DNA of 64,000 nucleotides from Cryobacterium zongtaii (GCF_002909375.1 NZ_PPXD01000015.1:62001-126000), one strand, 5' to 3'; numbered from the stretch's first letter, positions 25,634 to 34,745 are shown. Numbers and translations: made by a program. Notes: a model not told the origin generated them from the letters alone.

Positions 25634-25650
25634 ACGTTTTCGAAATCATT
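25633..25650. promoter_or_regulatory. Candidate LacI-family operator centred on TTTCGAAA
   Basis: An 18-bp imperfect palindrome with a perfect TTTCGAAA core (25638-25645) and 14 of 18 symmetric positions. It lies between the -35 of the importer operon and the -10 of the lacI-like gene, so one repressor could control both. Confidence 0.6.
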
Positions 25651-25663
25651 TTCCAAATCGCCC

Positions 25664-25669
25664 TATGCT
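25664..25669 (+). promoter_or_regulatory. -10 hexamer TATGCT, leaderless lacI-like gene
   Basis: TATGCT ends 6 nt before the ATG at 25676, and no Shine-Dalgarno motif is present. The corresponding -35 position falls inside the palindrome. Confidence 0.6.
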
Positions 25670-25675
25670 GAACCC

Positions 25676-26677
25676 ATGACTCCCCGTGCCACGATCCACG
25701 ATGTCGCCGCAGCGGCCGGCGTTTCGGTGGCGACGGTCTCCAAGGCCGTGAACGGGCGGTACGGTATCTCGGCCGCGACCACCGCCAGGGTGCTCGATGT
25801 GGTGCAGCAGCTGGGCTATGAGTCCAGCCTCGTGGCCAGCAGCATGCGTTCCCGCCGCACCAGCGTCATCGGCATCCTTGTCGCCGACTTCGAGCCGTTC
25901 AGCGCCGAGATCCTGAAGGGCGTCGGCGTGGCCCTGGCGGATTCCCGCTACGACCTGCTCGCCTACAGCGGCTCCAGGCAACGGGAGACCAACGGCTGGG
26001 AACGGCGCTCCCTGAGCCGGCTCAGCGGGACGCTGATCGACGGGGCCATCATGGTCACGCCCACCGTCGACACCACCTCAGCGGAAATCCCCGTGGTGGC
26101 GATCGACCCGCACACCGGCCGGGCCGACCTCCCCACAGTGGAGTCGGACAGCTTCGGCGGTGCCCTGCAGGCCACCCGTTACCTGATCGAGCTCGGCCAT
26201 CGCCGGATCGGCTTCCTGGCCGGCCGACCCGACCTGCGCAGCGCCACCCTCCGCGAGGCCGGTTACCGGCAGGCCCTCGCGGATGCGGGCATCCAGTTCA
26301 ACCCCGCCCTGGTTCGGGTCGGGTTGTACAAGCGGGAGACGGCCAAGGCGCCCGCCGCGTCGCTGCTGTCGATGACGGACCGCCCGACGGCGGTGTTCGC
26401 TGCGAACGATCTCTCGGCGATCGCGATCATCCAGGTCGCCGCGGAGCTTGGACTCGACGTGCCGCGCGACCTGTCGGTGATCGGTTTCGACGACATTCCA
26501 GAGGCCTCCCAGATGAACCCGGCGTTGACCACCATCCGTCAGCCGATGAAGAAACTCGGCGCCACCGCGGCCGGGATGCTCGTCTCGCTGCTGAACGGCG
26601 AGATTCTGCCGCAGAACCACATCCGGCTGCCGACCGGGCTCGTGCGCCGGGCGACGACGGCGCCGCCCCAGATCTGA
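25676..26677 (+). CDS. LacI-family transcriptional regulator
   Basis: 333-residue sugar-responsive repressor. The N-terminal helix-turn-helix and hinge read TIHDVAAAAGVSVATVSKAVNG, followed by SSLVASSMRSRRTSVIGIL. The periplasmic-binding-protein-like domain includes HRRIGFLAGRPDLRS, AVFAANDLSAIAII and DLSVIGFDDIPEASQMNP. Divergent placement next to the binding-protein gene and a palindrome in the shared promoter indicate local control of the beta-glucoside operon, as CebR does in Streptomyces. The ligand is inferred, not shown. Confidence 0.92.
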   Translation: MTPRATIHDVAAAAGVSVATVSKAVNGRYGISAATTARVLDVVQQLGYESSLVASSMRSRRTSVIGILVADFEPFSAEILKGVGVALADSRYDLLAYSGSRQRETNGWERRSLSRLSGTLIDGAIMVTPTVDTTSAEIPVVAIDPHTGRADLPTVESDSFGGALQATRYLIELGHRRIGFLAGRPDLRSATLREAGYRQALADAGIQFNPALVRVGLYKRETAKAPAASLLSMTDRPTAVFAANDLSAIAIIQVAAELGLDVPRDLSVIGFDDIPEASQMNPALTTIRQPMKKLGATAAGMLVSLLNGEILPQNHIRLPTGLVRRATTAPPQI

Positions 26678-26772
26678 GCTTTCGCCTGGCTCGTGCGGTG
26701 CGTCACGATGCGCGAGAGCACAGTCGGCGCATCCGGTCATCGGGGGCCTCGCCTCAGCAAAAGGGGAACGCC

Positions 26773-27642
26773 GTGGGCCAGTCGCGCACCGGCGGAGACG
26801 TGACACCGCACCGTCTGGGCATCGCGGGCCTCGGCGTCACCTCGGCGGCCTACCTCCAGACACTGGCGGCCAGTGATGCCGTGGTGATCACGGCCGTCGC
26901 CGATCTGGATGCCGCGCGCGCCCGCTCGGTGGCGGACGGGCTGCCGTCTGCCCGCGTCATGACCCTCGCCGAGCTGCTGGCCGCCGACGAGGTCGACACC
27001 GTGCTCAACCTCACCACCCCGGCCTCCCACGCCGAGATCGCGCTAGGCGCCATCGCCCAGGGCAAGCAGGTCTACGGCGAGAAGCCGCTCGCGGTGACCC
27101 TGGCCGAGGGCCGCAGCATCCTCGCGGCCGCGACCCACGCTGGGGTCAGGGTCGGGTCCGCGCCGGACACGTGCATCCCGGTCCTCGTCGACACTCACGT
27201 CACCGGAGTGCTGGAACACGACAGCGGTGCACTCTCGACCATCACGATGAGTTTCGACGCTGCGGCCACCGTGAGGTCACCGCTCGAGGTATACGGCACC
27301 GAGGGCACCCTGGCCGTGGGCGACCCCGATACCTTCGACGCGCCCACCGGCCTCCGCCGGGCGAATGATGGCAGTTTCCACCCGCTCGACCCGCTGGCCG
27401 GCTACGTCGACGGCACACGCGGAATCGGTCTTGTCGACCAGATCCGGGCGCCCCGCCGTACTGCGGCGCGCGCCAACGGAGGACTCGCCCTGCACGTGCT
27501 CGACGTCATGGAGTCCCTGCAACGCGCGGCGTCGGAGGGCCGCCGCGTGGACATAACGACCGCCGCCGACCGACCTGCCTCCGTACCGCTGACGCCCCGC
27601 GCCGAGTGGCTCGGGGCGGTCCATGAGGGGCGCCGAGTGTGA
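26773..27642 (+). pseudogene. Gfo/Idh/MocA oxidoreductase with internal deletion
   Basis: The first ~130 residues are a normal Rossmann domain (RLGIAGLGVTSAAYLQTLA, then YGEKPLAVTLAEG with the catalytic Lys), ending GSAPDT. The sequence then passes directly to IPVLVDTHVTGVLEHDSGALSTITMSF, which belongs to the late part of the C-terminal domain. Family members are about 380 residues; this one is 289. The missing ~100 residues normally carry the central substrate site and the G-P-x-x-D-M-G-P-Y-Y motif. The frame is kept. AAAGGGG precedes the GTG at 26773. It may be non-functional, or a truncated remnant of the LacI-linked sugar module. Confidence 0.75.
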
Positions 27643-27755
27643 AACCCGCGGTGGCCGACGTGGAGCTCCGGCATCCCCTCGAGTCGAGCCGTTGCCACCG
27701 GCCCGGGCCGTCGGAGCCCCTCGGAGTGGGACCTGACCCGACGCGCGCGCGTCAG

Positions 27756-27761
27756 TAGCGT
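27756..27761 (+). promoter_or_regulatory. -10 hexamer TAGCGT, leaderless
   Basis: TAGCGT ends 7 nt before the ATG at 27769 and overlaps an upstream GTG (27760), which argues for the ATG as the true start. Confidence 0.5.
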
Positions 27762-27768
27762 GAGCAGC

Positions 27769-28512
27769 ATGTTCGGACGACGCAAGCCACCCCCACGGGA
27801 ACAGCCCGCAGAGCCACTCGAAAGCCCCGGCACCCAGGCGCTCATGCGCCAGGTGCAATCGCAGCTCGCCGAGAAGCCGCGACTCGGTGCGCAGATCGCG
27901 GGCCAGGAGATCTTTCAGAACATCCTCACCATGGTCAAAGACGAGCGCGGGGTGCAGGTCGAGGTCGTCGCGACAATTCTCGGCGGCCTCGCCGGACGCG
28001 CATGCCTACTCGCCGGCCTTTCCGGGCAGGCGGGTAACGATCCGACGCTCAACAGGCTGACCCTCAACACAATCGGCACCAAAGACGGCGGCACCTACCT
28101 CGCCGGCGACGCAATAAACTGGCAGCTCGCCGAGGGCCCGTACTCGGTATTCGCGCTCATCGCGGGCTACCTGCAGAGCGTGGGAGAGCCGATCCCCGAT
28201 GCTCACGAGTTCTTCGCGCACAGCGCGCGGTCGTTGGGTGGGCCGGCCTTCGGGGTACCGCGTTTCGCTCCCGGCACAGGGGTCGGCTCGACGCCTCTCG
28301 AGTACGCCGACGCACTGTGGGCCAACGTCAGCGGCTCGCTGCGACGCTATGCTCCCGACCCGCAGCTCTGGCCGGCATCGTACGGTGTCGCTATCCAGCA
28401 GCTGCTCGAGATGGCCACAGGCGCCGGCCTCGACCTCCAGGCGCTCGTGCGCGTCATCATGGACAGCTCACTTGCCGTCTCCAAGGTCCCGCTGAAGGTA
28501 CCTGCCGCGTAA
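27769..28512 (+). CDS. Conserved-looking hypothetical protein, 247 aa
   Basis: I do not recognise a family. The 247-residue product has a basic/proline-rich N-terminus (MFGRRKPPPREQPAEP) and then a soluble, mixed alpha/beta sequence with no membrane span or signal peptide. Distinct stretches are VQVEVVATILGGLAGRACL, LNTIGTKDGGTYLAGDAINW and VGEPIPDAHEFFAHSARSLGG. Codon use matches the neighbours, so it is not obviously foreign. It stands alone between the broken oxidoreductase and a tRNA pair. Confidence 0.7.
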   Translation: MFGRRKPPPREQPAEPLESPGTQALMRQVQSQLAEKPRLGAQIAGQEIFQNILTMVKDERGVQVEVVATILGGLAGRACLLAGLSGQAGNDPTLNRLTLNTIGTKDGGTYLAGDAINWQLAEGPYSVFALIAGYLQSVGEPIPDAHEFFAHSARSLGGPAFGVPRFAPGTGVGSTPLEYADALWANVSGSLRRYAPDPQLWPASYGVAIQQLLEMATGAGLDLQALVRVIMDSSLAVSKVPLKVPAA

Positions 28513-28608
28513 GGCAGCGCCCGCCTGGGATCCGCCGTGGTACCGGACGAAACGCCTGCGGATCGCGGGTTCTGTGGCGGGCGCCCTGGCTGCTGCTGCG
28601 AGAATGCG

Positions 28609-28660
28609 CGAAAAGAAGAAAGGCCCCGTGACCGGACAAATTCCTGGTCAAAGGGCCTTT
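28609..28660 (-). terminator. Terminator of the tRNA-Thr/tRNA-Met unit
   Basis: Arms AAAGGCCC (28619-28626) and GGGCCTTT (28653-28660) with an inner TGACC/GGTCA stem. Read on the minus strand the hairpin is followed by the T-rich tail TTCTTCTTTTC. It lies directly after the tRNA-Met 3' end. Confidence 0.85.
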
Positions 28661-28665
28661 ATGTG

Positions 28666-28739
28666 TAGCGGGAGCGGGAATTGAACCCGCGACACCACGA
28701 TTATGAGCCGTGTGCTCTAACCAACTGAGCTACCCCGCC
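28666..28739 (-). tRNA. tRNA-Met (CAT)
   Basis: 74-nt cloverleaf: acceptor GGCGGGG/TCCCGCT with wobble pairs, D-arm GCTCAGTTGGTTAGAGC, anticodon loop CTCATAA (anticodon CAT), T-arm GCGGGTTCAATTCCCGC, discriminator A. An initiator would have unpaired first bases and a GGG/CCC anticodon stem, so this is elongator Met; an Ile2 (lysidine) tRNA cannot be wholly excluded from sequence alone. Confidence 0.92.
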
Positions 28740-28770
28740 TTAGACCTTCAGAGCCTAGCTCTCAAGCCTG

Positions 28771-28842
<72 letters not shown>

Positions 28843-28895
28843 AAAACCTCAAACATCTGAAGCTGAACCGTGCTTTTGGCAACCGGTAAACATTA

Positions 28896-30860
28896 TCACC
28901 TCGCGAGACCCCTCGGTGACACAGCGGGGCCATCCGGTGCAATTGTGACGCCGGGCAGCACCCAGGCCGTGAAGGATGCGCCCGTGGCGACCAGTCGGAC
29001 CCCGGTGTCGGAGACCGTGCAGACAGCCGTTCCGGCCTCGGGCGGCAGCTCGCCGACACGGCCGCCGACCGGCAGCACCCAGTCCGGCAGGGTCACCTCT
29101 GCTGCGGCCCGGGTGGCCAGCAGCAACACCGACTCGTGCCCGGTCTCCCGCACGTACACGAGCGCGTCGTCGCCCACGTGCAGCCAGCGCAGTCCGCCGG
29201 TGCTGAGTGCCTCGTGGGCACGGCGCAGGCCGATCAGGGACGCGTACAGATCGATGGTCGCGGCGACGGGCGGCTCGGCCGCACTGGACCACGGCATCGG
29301 GGTGCGGGAATGTTCGCCGTCGACGCCGGTCAGGCCGAATTCATCGCCGGCAAAGACCACCGGGATGCCCGGCAGGGTCACCGAGAGGCCTAGGGCCACC
29401 GGCACTGCGTCGGCGTCGGCGTGGGTGCGGAACCTGGCCGTGTCGTGGGTGTCGAGGGCGTTCATGGTGGCCAGCCGGGTGCGCCACGGGAACCCGGCAG
29501 CGAAGCGGGTATGCGCCCGGTGGAACTGCTCGCCGGTGTGCGCCGGGATGCTGCCCAGCGGCAGCCCGAAGAAGGACGGCACCTGGTCGGGCCGGCACAG
29601 CCACGACCACAGCGGCCGGGTGAAGCTGGCGTAGGTCATGGCGCCGTGCCAAGCGTCGCCCTGGAAGTCGACGGAGGCGTCGTTGGTGAATTCGCCCAGC
29701 AAGATTGTGTCGGGGTTCACCTCGATCATGGTGCGGCGGATGGCCTGGCGTACCTCGGCGTTGAGGTCTTCGTCGCCGAGTCGGCCGGTCATGTTCGCTA
29801 CGTCGATGCGCCAGCCGTCCAGATGGAATGGCGGCTTGAGCCATTTGGCCACCACCGAGTCGGGTCCGTCGATGAACCGACGGCGGAGCTCGGTGGAGGC
29901 CCAGTTGAACTTGGGCAGCTCTGGCACCCCCAGCCAGGACTGGTAGTCGCGCTGCTCGGGGTCGAGCCAGTAGTAGAAGGCGCTCTCCGGAGCCGCCGGG
30001 GTGTGGTGCGCGGCCTGGAACCACTCGTGGCCGTGGCCGGAGTGGTTGGCGGTGAGGTCGCCGATCACCCGCAACCCGCGGGCGTGCGCGGCTTCGACGA
30101 GCCGGATCAGGGCCGCGTCGCCGCCCAGCTGCGGGTCGACCTCGGTGAAGCTGGCCGCGTCATAGCGGTGGTTGGAGCGGCCGGGGAACACCGGGGTGAG
30201 GTAGATCAGGGTCACGCCGAGGCGTTCGAGGTGGTCGAGGTGCTCGATGATGCCGTCGAGGTCGCCGCCGTAGAACTGGTGCGAGCGGCCCGGCGGGAGC
30301 TGGTCGACGGCGTCGTCCCACTCGGCGGGGATCGCCCAGTCCGGTGCGTCGCGGAGGGCGGCGGCGGCGGAGCGGGCGAACCTGTCGGGGAAGACCTGGT
30401 ACATGACGCTGGTCGCCGCCCAGGCCGGCGGGGCCGGGTGGGCGACGAGCTTGAAGTCTTCGGAGTCGAGGGTCTCGATGTCGTGCAGACCGCTCGCGTT
30501 CAGCCACCAGTGGCCGCCGTCGGCCATGCCGAGCAGGAACCTGTAGCCGTGCACTGGGTTCTCCACCCGCAGCTCGGCGGCCCACCAGACGTAGCCGTGG
30601 TCCGGCGCGCCGGCGCCCCCGAGCCGCCGGGCGTCCTCGAAGCGCGGTTCCCGGTCGGGGTTGGCCCGGGTACGCACCGTCGCCACGTCCCCGAAGGCGG
30701 TCGGGATGCGCAGCCGCACGGTGACGGTGTCGCCGAGGGCCGGCGCCTGGGTTGAGACGTAGAGCGGCGAGCCATCATGGTGCGGAAGGGCGAAGAGCGG
30801 CTTGGGGCTGTGCGGGAGCAGGTGGTGCGGGAGCGGCTGGTGCGGCTGGTGCGGGAGCAT
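28896..30860 (-). CDS. Glycoside hydrolase family 13, neopullulanase/maltodextrin glucosidase type
   Basis: 654-residue cytoplasmic alpha-amylase-superfamily enzyme. Residues ~35-130 form an N-terminal beta domain like CBM34 of neopullulanases. The catalytic barrel shows region I (DLTANHSGH), region II (GWRIDVANMTGR with the Asp nucleophile), region III (ILLGEFTND with the Glu acid) and region IV (LDTHDTARF). It should cleave maltodextrins imported by the adjacent MalEFG-type system. The first ~30 residues, MLPHQPHQPLPHH and onward, are His/Pro-rich and come from a DNA tandem repeat, so the true start may be later. It starts 7 bp after malG ends. Confidence 0.88.
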   Translation of the reverse strand: MLPHQPHQPLPHHLLPHSPKPLFALPHHDGSPLYVSTQAPALGDTVTVRLRIPTAFGDVATVRTRANPDREPRFEDARRLGGAGAPDHGYVWWAAELRVENPVHGYRFLLGMADGGHWWLNASGLHDIETLDSEDFKLVAHPAPPAWAATSVMYQVFPDRFARSAAAALRDAPDWAIPAEWDDAVDQLPPGRSHQFYGGDLDGIIEHLDHLERLGVTLIYLTPVFPGRSNHRYDAASFTEVDPQLGGDAALIRLVEAAHARGLRVIGDLTANHSGHGHEWFQAAHHTPAAPESAFYYWLDPEQRDYQSWLGVPELPKFNWASTELRRRFIDGPDSVVAKWLKPPFHLDGWRIDVANMTGRLGDEDLNAEVRQAIRRTMIEVNPDTILLGEFTNDASVDFQGDAWHGAMTYASFTRPLWSWLCRPDQVPSFFGLPLGSIPAHTGEQFHRAHTRFAAGFPWRTRLATMNALDTHDTARFRTHADADAVPVALGLSVTLPGIPVVFAGDEFGLTGVDGEHSRTPMPWSSAAEPPVAATIDLYASLIGLRRAHEALSTGGLRWLHVGDDALVYVRETGHESVLLLATRAAAEVTLPDWVLPVGGRVGELPPEAGTAVCTVSDTGVRLVATGASFTAWVLPGVTIAPDGPAVSPRGLAR

Positions 30861-30867
30861 CCGGCGG

Positions 30868-31785
30868 TTACTTGACCGATCCGGCCGTCAGGCCGCCGAC
30901 GATGTACTTCTGCAACCAGAGGAACAGCGCCATCACGGGCAGGGCCGCGAGCACCGCGCCGGCCGCGAAGACCGAGTAGTTGCTCGAGAACTCCTGCGAG
31001 ACGAACTGGTAGAGGCCCACCGCGAGGGTCTGCTTCTCGGGCGTGATCAGCACGATGCTGGCGATCACGAACTCGTTGGTGGTGCCCACGAACGACAGCA
31101 GTCCGACCACGGCGAGGATGGGCGCGACCAGGCGCAGGATGATCGTGAAGAAGATCCGGGCGTGGCCGGCGCCGTCGAGCTTGGCGGCCTCGTCGATGGA
31201 GGCCGGGATCGTGTTGAAGAACCCGTACATCAGGTACGTGTTCACGCCGAGCGCGCCGCCGAGGTACACCATGATCAGGCCGATCTGGGTGTCCAGGCCG
31301 ATGGCCGGGAAGATGTCGGAGATGCCGTTGAGCAGCAGGAAGATTGCCACCACGGCGAGCAGCTGCGGGAACATCTGCACGAGCACCAGCATCAGCAGGC
31401 CCGCCCGGCGGCCGGTGAAACGCATCCGCGAGAACGAGTATGCGGCCAGCGCGCCGAGGAACACGGTGCCGGCGGAGGTGATGCCGCCGATCAGCAGGGT
31501 GTTGCCGTACCAGGCCGCGTACGGCTGCTGCGGCAGGTTGAACAGGGTGACGTAACTGCCCAGGTCCACCTCGCTGAACAGACCGTTTGCGGTGATCAGG
31601 GTGCCGCCGGGGTGCAGCGACGCGGAGAGCACGTAGAGCAGCGGGAAGGCGGAGAAGACCACCATGACAGCGCCGACCAGGTGGCGCCAGCCGGTGGCGC
31701 GGAACCACCGGCCGAAGTTGAAGGGCTGCTTGACGGGGATGTATTCCTGGTTGTCCGGGGCTGCGATGTTCGGGGCGATGGTCAT
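30868..31785 (-). CDS. Maltodextrin-type ABC transporter permease (MalG-like)
   Basis: 305-residue permease with six spans and the EAA loop DEAAKLDGAGHARIFFTIILRLVAPIL. It has MalG-like features NGISDIFPAIGLDTQIGLIMVYLGGALGVNTYLMYGFF and the C-terminal QKYIVGGLTAGSVK. The N-terminal 35 residues are cytoplasmic. It starts 1 bp after malF ends, in the order malE-malF-malG-glucosidase. The substrate is inferred from the flanking alpha-glucanases. Confidence 0.93.
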   Translation of the reverse strand: MTIAPNIAAPDNQEYIPVKQPFNFGRWFRATGWRHLVGAVMVVFSAFPLLYVLSASLHPGGTLITANGLFSEVDLGSYVTLFNLPQQPYAAWYGNTLLIGGITSAGTVFLGALAAYSFSRMRFTGRRAGLLMLVLVQMFPQLLAVVAIFLLLNGISDIFPAIGLDTQIGLIMVYLGGALGVNTYLMYGFFNTIPASIDEAAKLDGAGHARIFFTIILRLVAPILAVVGLLSFVGTTNEFVIASIVLITPEKQTLAVGLYQFVSQEFSSNYSVFAAGAVLAALPVMALFLWLQKYIVGGLTAGSVK

Positions 31786-31786
31786 C

Positions 31787-33412
31787 TCAGTTCAACTCCT
31801 CTAGCGCCTTGGTCTGTTTGAAGCTGATGATCGACACGAGGGCGACGAGCACGAAGATCAGGATCGAGAAGGCGCTCGCGAGTCCGTAGTCCCGGTTGGC
31901 GCCGACGAACGCAACCTTGTAGACCATCGAGATGAGGATGTCGGTGGCTCCGACGTTCACCCCCGCTGTCACGTCTCGCGGCCCACCGTTGGTGAGCATG
32001 TAGATGAGGTTGAAGTTGTTGAAGTTGAACGCGAACGAGGCGATCAACAACGGGGAGACCGAGACGAGCAGCAGCGGCAGCTTGATCAGCCTGAACACCT
32101 GCCAGGGCTTGGCGCCGTCGACGGTCGCCGCTTCCTGCAGTTCGTCGGGGATGGATTGCAGTGCTCCGGTGCAGACCAGGAACATGTAGGGGAAGCCCAG
32201 CCAGAGGTTCACGAAGATGATGCTGAACTTCGCCAGCCACTCGTTGGTGAGCCAGGGAATCTCCGCCCCGCCGATCAGGACCTGGTTGATGAAGCCGAAC
32301 TGCGGGTTGAGCATGCCGGCCCAGACCAGTGCCGAGAGGAAGGCGGGGAAGGCGTAGGGCAGGATCATGACGACGCGGTAGACGTTGCGGCCGCGCATCC
32401 GCAGGTCGTTGAACACGATCGCCAGGAACAGGCCGAGGGCGAAGGTGGTGGCCACCGACAGGAACGCGAAGGCGAAGGTCCACAGGGTCACGCTGATCAG
32501 CGGACCGCGGATGGAGTCGGTGCCGAATGCCTTGGCGAAGTTGGCCAGGCCCACTTCCACCTTCCAGCCGGGCTGCAGGTCGGCGCCGTCTTCGGCGATG
32601 AACGAGCCCTGGGAGGGGTCTTCGGTGTAGACGACACCGGTGCTGGCGTCGGTCATGGTGCCGGCCGCCTCGTCGTAGACGAGGTCGGAGAGGTAGAGGT
32701 AGGCGGCGGAGCCGTCCGGAGTGCGCAGGCTGCCGTCGTTGGGGTCGTCGGAGACGGGGACCGCCAGAGCGGCGATGGCCTCCTGGTTGTTCACGATGTC
32801 GGAGAAGTTCAGCGTGGTGTAGCCGGGCAGGGCGATGGCCTGGCCGGAGGCATCCGTCTCGGCATCCGAGACGCGCTCAAGCGGCGCGTCCGGGCTGCCG
32901 ACGCTGATCTCGCCGTCGGGGTCGGTGACCAGGAAGCTGTAGGCGCCGGCCTGTTCGAGCACGGTGACGGCGTAGCTGGGCGAGTCCGGCACGCGTTCCT
33001 GCGAGGAGAGGATCAGCGAGTTGACCGCGTCTTCTTTGGTGCTGTTGTGGCCCGTGCCGTAGTTGGTGAAGGCGATGTAGCCGGAGTAGCCGATGACGAA
33101 GATCTGGAAGATGATCAGGAAGATCAGACCCGGCGTGAGGTATTTGGCCGGGAGGCCCTTGGCGCGGAAGTAGATCCCGTTGACGACGATGGTGACCAGC
33201 AGCACGAGGCTGAAGACCAGCCAGTCCTGCTTGATGAAGAGCACGAAGAGCGCGTAGACGCTGATCGCGTCGACGATGCCGAGCAGCAGCACCTTGACCA
33301 GCAGCACCTTGATGCCAGCGGATGCGGCTTCGGCGATGCGGCCCGCCTGCCGGGATTTCTTGGCGGCGACGATCTGGGCCCGATCGCGCTCGGTTCCGGG
33401 GGTAGTCATCAT
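31787..33412 (-). CDS. Maltodextrin-type ABC transporter permease with large P2 loop (MalF-like)
   Basis: 541-residue permease. The N-terminus has about four spans, followed by a ~180-residue extracellular insert (about residues 118-300, Asp/Ser/Thr-rich) and then the six-span core with the EAA motif ELQEAATVDGAKPWQVFRLIKLPLL. A large insert after the early spans is characteristic of MalF, where the P2 loop contacts the binding protein; the shorter permease at 23144 lacks it. Two adjacent ATGs (33412, 33409) can start the gene. It lies ~100 bp downstream of the binding-protein gene. Confidence 0.92.
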   Translation of the reverse strand: MMTTPGTERDRAQIVAAKKSRQAGRIAEAASAGIKVLLVKVLLLGIVDAISVYALFVLFIKQDWLVFSLVLLVTIVVNGIYFRAKGLPAKYLTPGLIFLIIFQIFVIGYSGYIAFTNYGTGHNSTKEDAVNSLILSSQERVPDSPSYAVTVLEQAGAYSFLVTDPDGEISVGSPDAPLERVSDAETDASGQAIALPGYTTLNFSDIVNNQEAIAALAVPVSDDPNDGSLRTPDGSAAYLYLSDLVYDEAAGTMTDASTGVVYTEDPSQGSFIAEDGADLQPGWKVEVGLANFAKAFGTDSIRGPLISVTLWTFAFAFLSVATTFALGLFLAIVFNDLRMRGRNVYRVVMILPYAFPAFLSALVWAGMLNPQFGFINQVLIGGAEIPWLTNEWLAKFSIIFVNLWLGFPYMFLVCTGALQSIPDELQEAATVDGAKPWQVFRLIKLPLLLVSVSPLLIASFAFNFNNFNLIYMLTNGGPRDVTAGVNVGATDILISMVYKVAFVGANRDYGLASAFSILIFVLVALVSIISFKQTKALEELN

Positions 33413-33512
33413 TGTCTGCTCTCTAGCCGCCAGGCGGTGATCGTGCGGGTGCTGCGTGCGGATGGTGCGGTGCGCCCGACCCGGTGGGGCCGGGCGCACT
33501 CGGTAATGCTGG

Positions 33513-34745
33513 TTATTCGATGGCGGCCGCGATGTCCGCGGTCATCTTCTGCCACAGCTGGACCGGGTCACCCTGGTTGCTGATGATCGCAGCCTCGGTG
33601 ACGCCCCAGAACTGCCAGACCTTGCCCATCTGCGGGATGTTGGGCATCGGCACGGCGGTGGCGCCGACGGCGCCGAATCCGGCGGTGATCGGGTCGGAAC
33701 TGGCGGCCTCGAACGCGGCGGTCAGTGCCGGCGGACGTCCACCGACCTCGTAGAGCGCGGTCTGCACGTCTTCGCTGCCGATGTAGTTCACCAGGAACTC
33801 GTTCGCCGCGATGGCGTTCTTGGTCTTGGCGCTCACCATGAAGCCCGCCACGCCCACGAAGGGCTGGGCAGCCTGGCCGCCGGCCGACGGCACGGCGTCA
33901 ACGGACACGTCGATGCCGGCAGCCTGGGCGTCCGGCACGTTCCACGGTCCGGTCAGCAGGAACGGCGAGGCACCGGCGTAGAACTTCTCCTTGGCGATGT
34001 CGCCGGTGAGGTTCACGCTCATGCGGCCTGCCGCACCCTCGGCGGCGAGCCAGGTCGCGAAGGCCTCTCCGCCGGCGTTGCCGACGGTGAGGTCCTCGGG
34101 GTTGTAGCTGCCGTCGGCGTTGGTGCCGAACACCGGGGCCCCGAAGGAGGTCTGGAACGGGTACAGGTGGTACGGGTCGGCCTCGGGGCCGACCTGCACC
34201 AGGTAGGGGAATTCGGTTCCCGCGGCGACGCCGGCGGCGGTCATCTCGTCGAAGGTGGCCGGGGCGGTGGGGGCCAGCGCGGTGTTGCGCAGCAGGGCGA
34301 TGTTCTCGATGGAGTACGGGACGCCGTAGGTCGTGCCCTCGTAGCTCATGGCGGTGACGGCGACCTGCTGGTAGTCGGCCGCGGTGTCGCCGAGCTCGAC
34401 GGGCTGCACCACGCCGTTGCTGACGAAGTTACCGAGCCAGTCGTGCGCGGCGACGGTGATGTCCGGGCCCTTGCCGGTGGGGACCTGGGCGATGAACTCT
34501 TCCTGGATCTTCGCGAAGTCCTTCTGCACCAGCTTGACCTCGACGCCGGACTCCTTGGTGAAGGCCGCGGCGGCGTCCTTCAGCACGGCGGCGCGGTCGG
34601 CGTCCACCCACACTGTCAGGGCGCTGGAGTCGGCCTCCGACGAGGCGTCGCCCGAGTTCGAACCGGCCGAGCAGCCGGCCAGGGCCAGGGACGCTGCGAC
34701 GGCAATTGCGCCGGCGGCCAGCAGGCCATTCTTCTTCACCATCAT
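33513..34745 (-). CDS. Maltodextrin-type ABC substrate-binding lipoprotein (MalE-like)
   Basis: 410-residue solute-binding lipoprotein. The signal peptide MMVKKNGLLAAGAIAVAASLALAGC has a typical lipobox, then a Ser/Asp/Glu linker. The mature sequence LTVWVDADRAAVLKDAAAAFTKESGVEVKLV and GPDITVAAHDWLGNFV resembles maltose-binding proteins. A start at 34745 is supported by AAAGG 7 nt upstream and by the signal peptide. It is the first gene of the operon and is expressed from a promoter overlapped by a LacI-type site. Confidence 0.93.
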   Translation of the reverse strand: MMVKKNGLLAAGAIAVAASLALAGCSAGSNSGDASSEADSSALTVWVDADRAAVLKDAAAAFTKESGVEVKLVQKDFAKIQEEFIAQVPTGKGPDITVAAHDWLGNFVSNGVVQPVELGDTAADYQQVAVTAMSYEGTTYGVPYSIENIALLRNTALAPTAPATFDEMTAAGVAAGTEFPYLVQVGPEADPYHLYPFQTSFGAPVFGTNADGSYNPEDLTVGNAGGEAFATWLAAEGAAGRMSVNLTGDIAKEKFYAGASPFLLTGPWNVPDAQAAGIDVSVDAVPSAGGQAAQPFVGVAGFMVSAKTKNAIAANEFLVNYIGSEDVQTALYEVGGRPPALTAAFEAASSDPITAGFGAVGATAVPMPNIPQMGKVWQFWGVTEAAIISNQGDPVQLWQKMTADIAAAIE

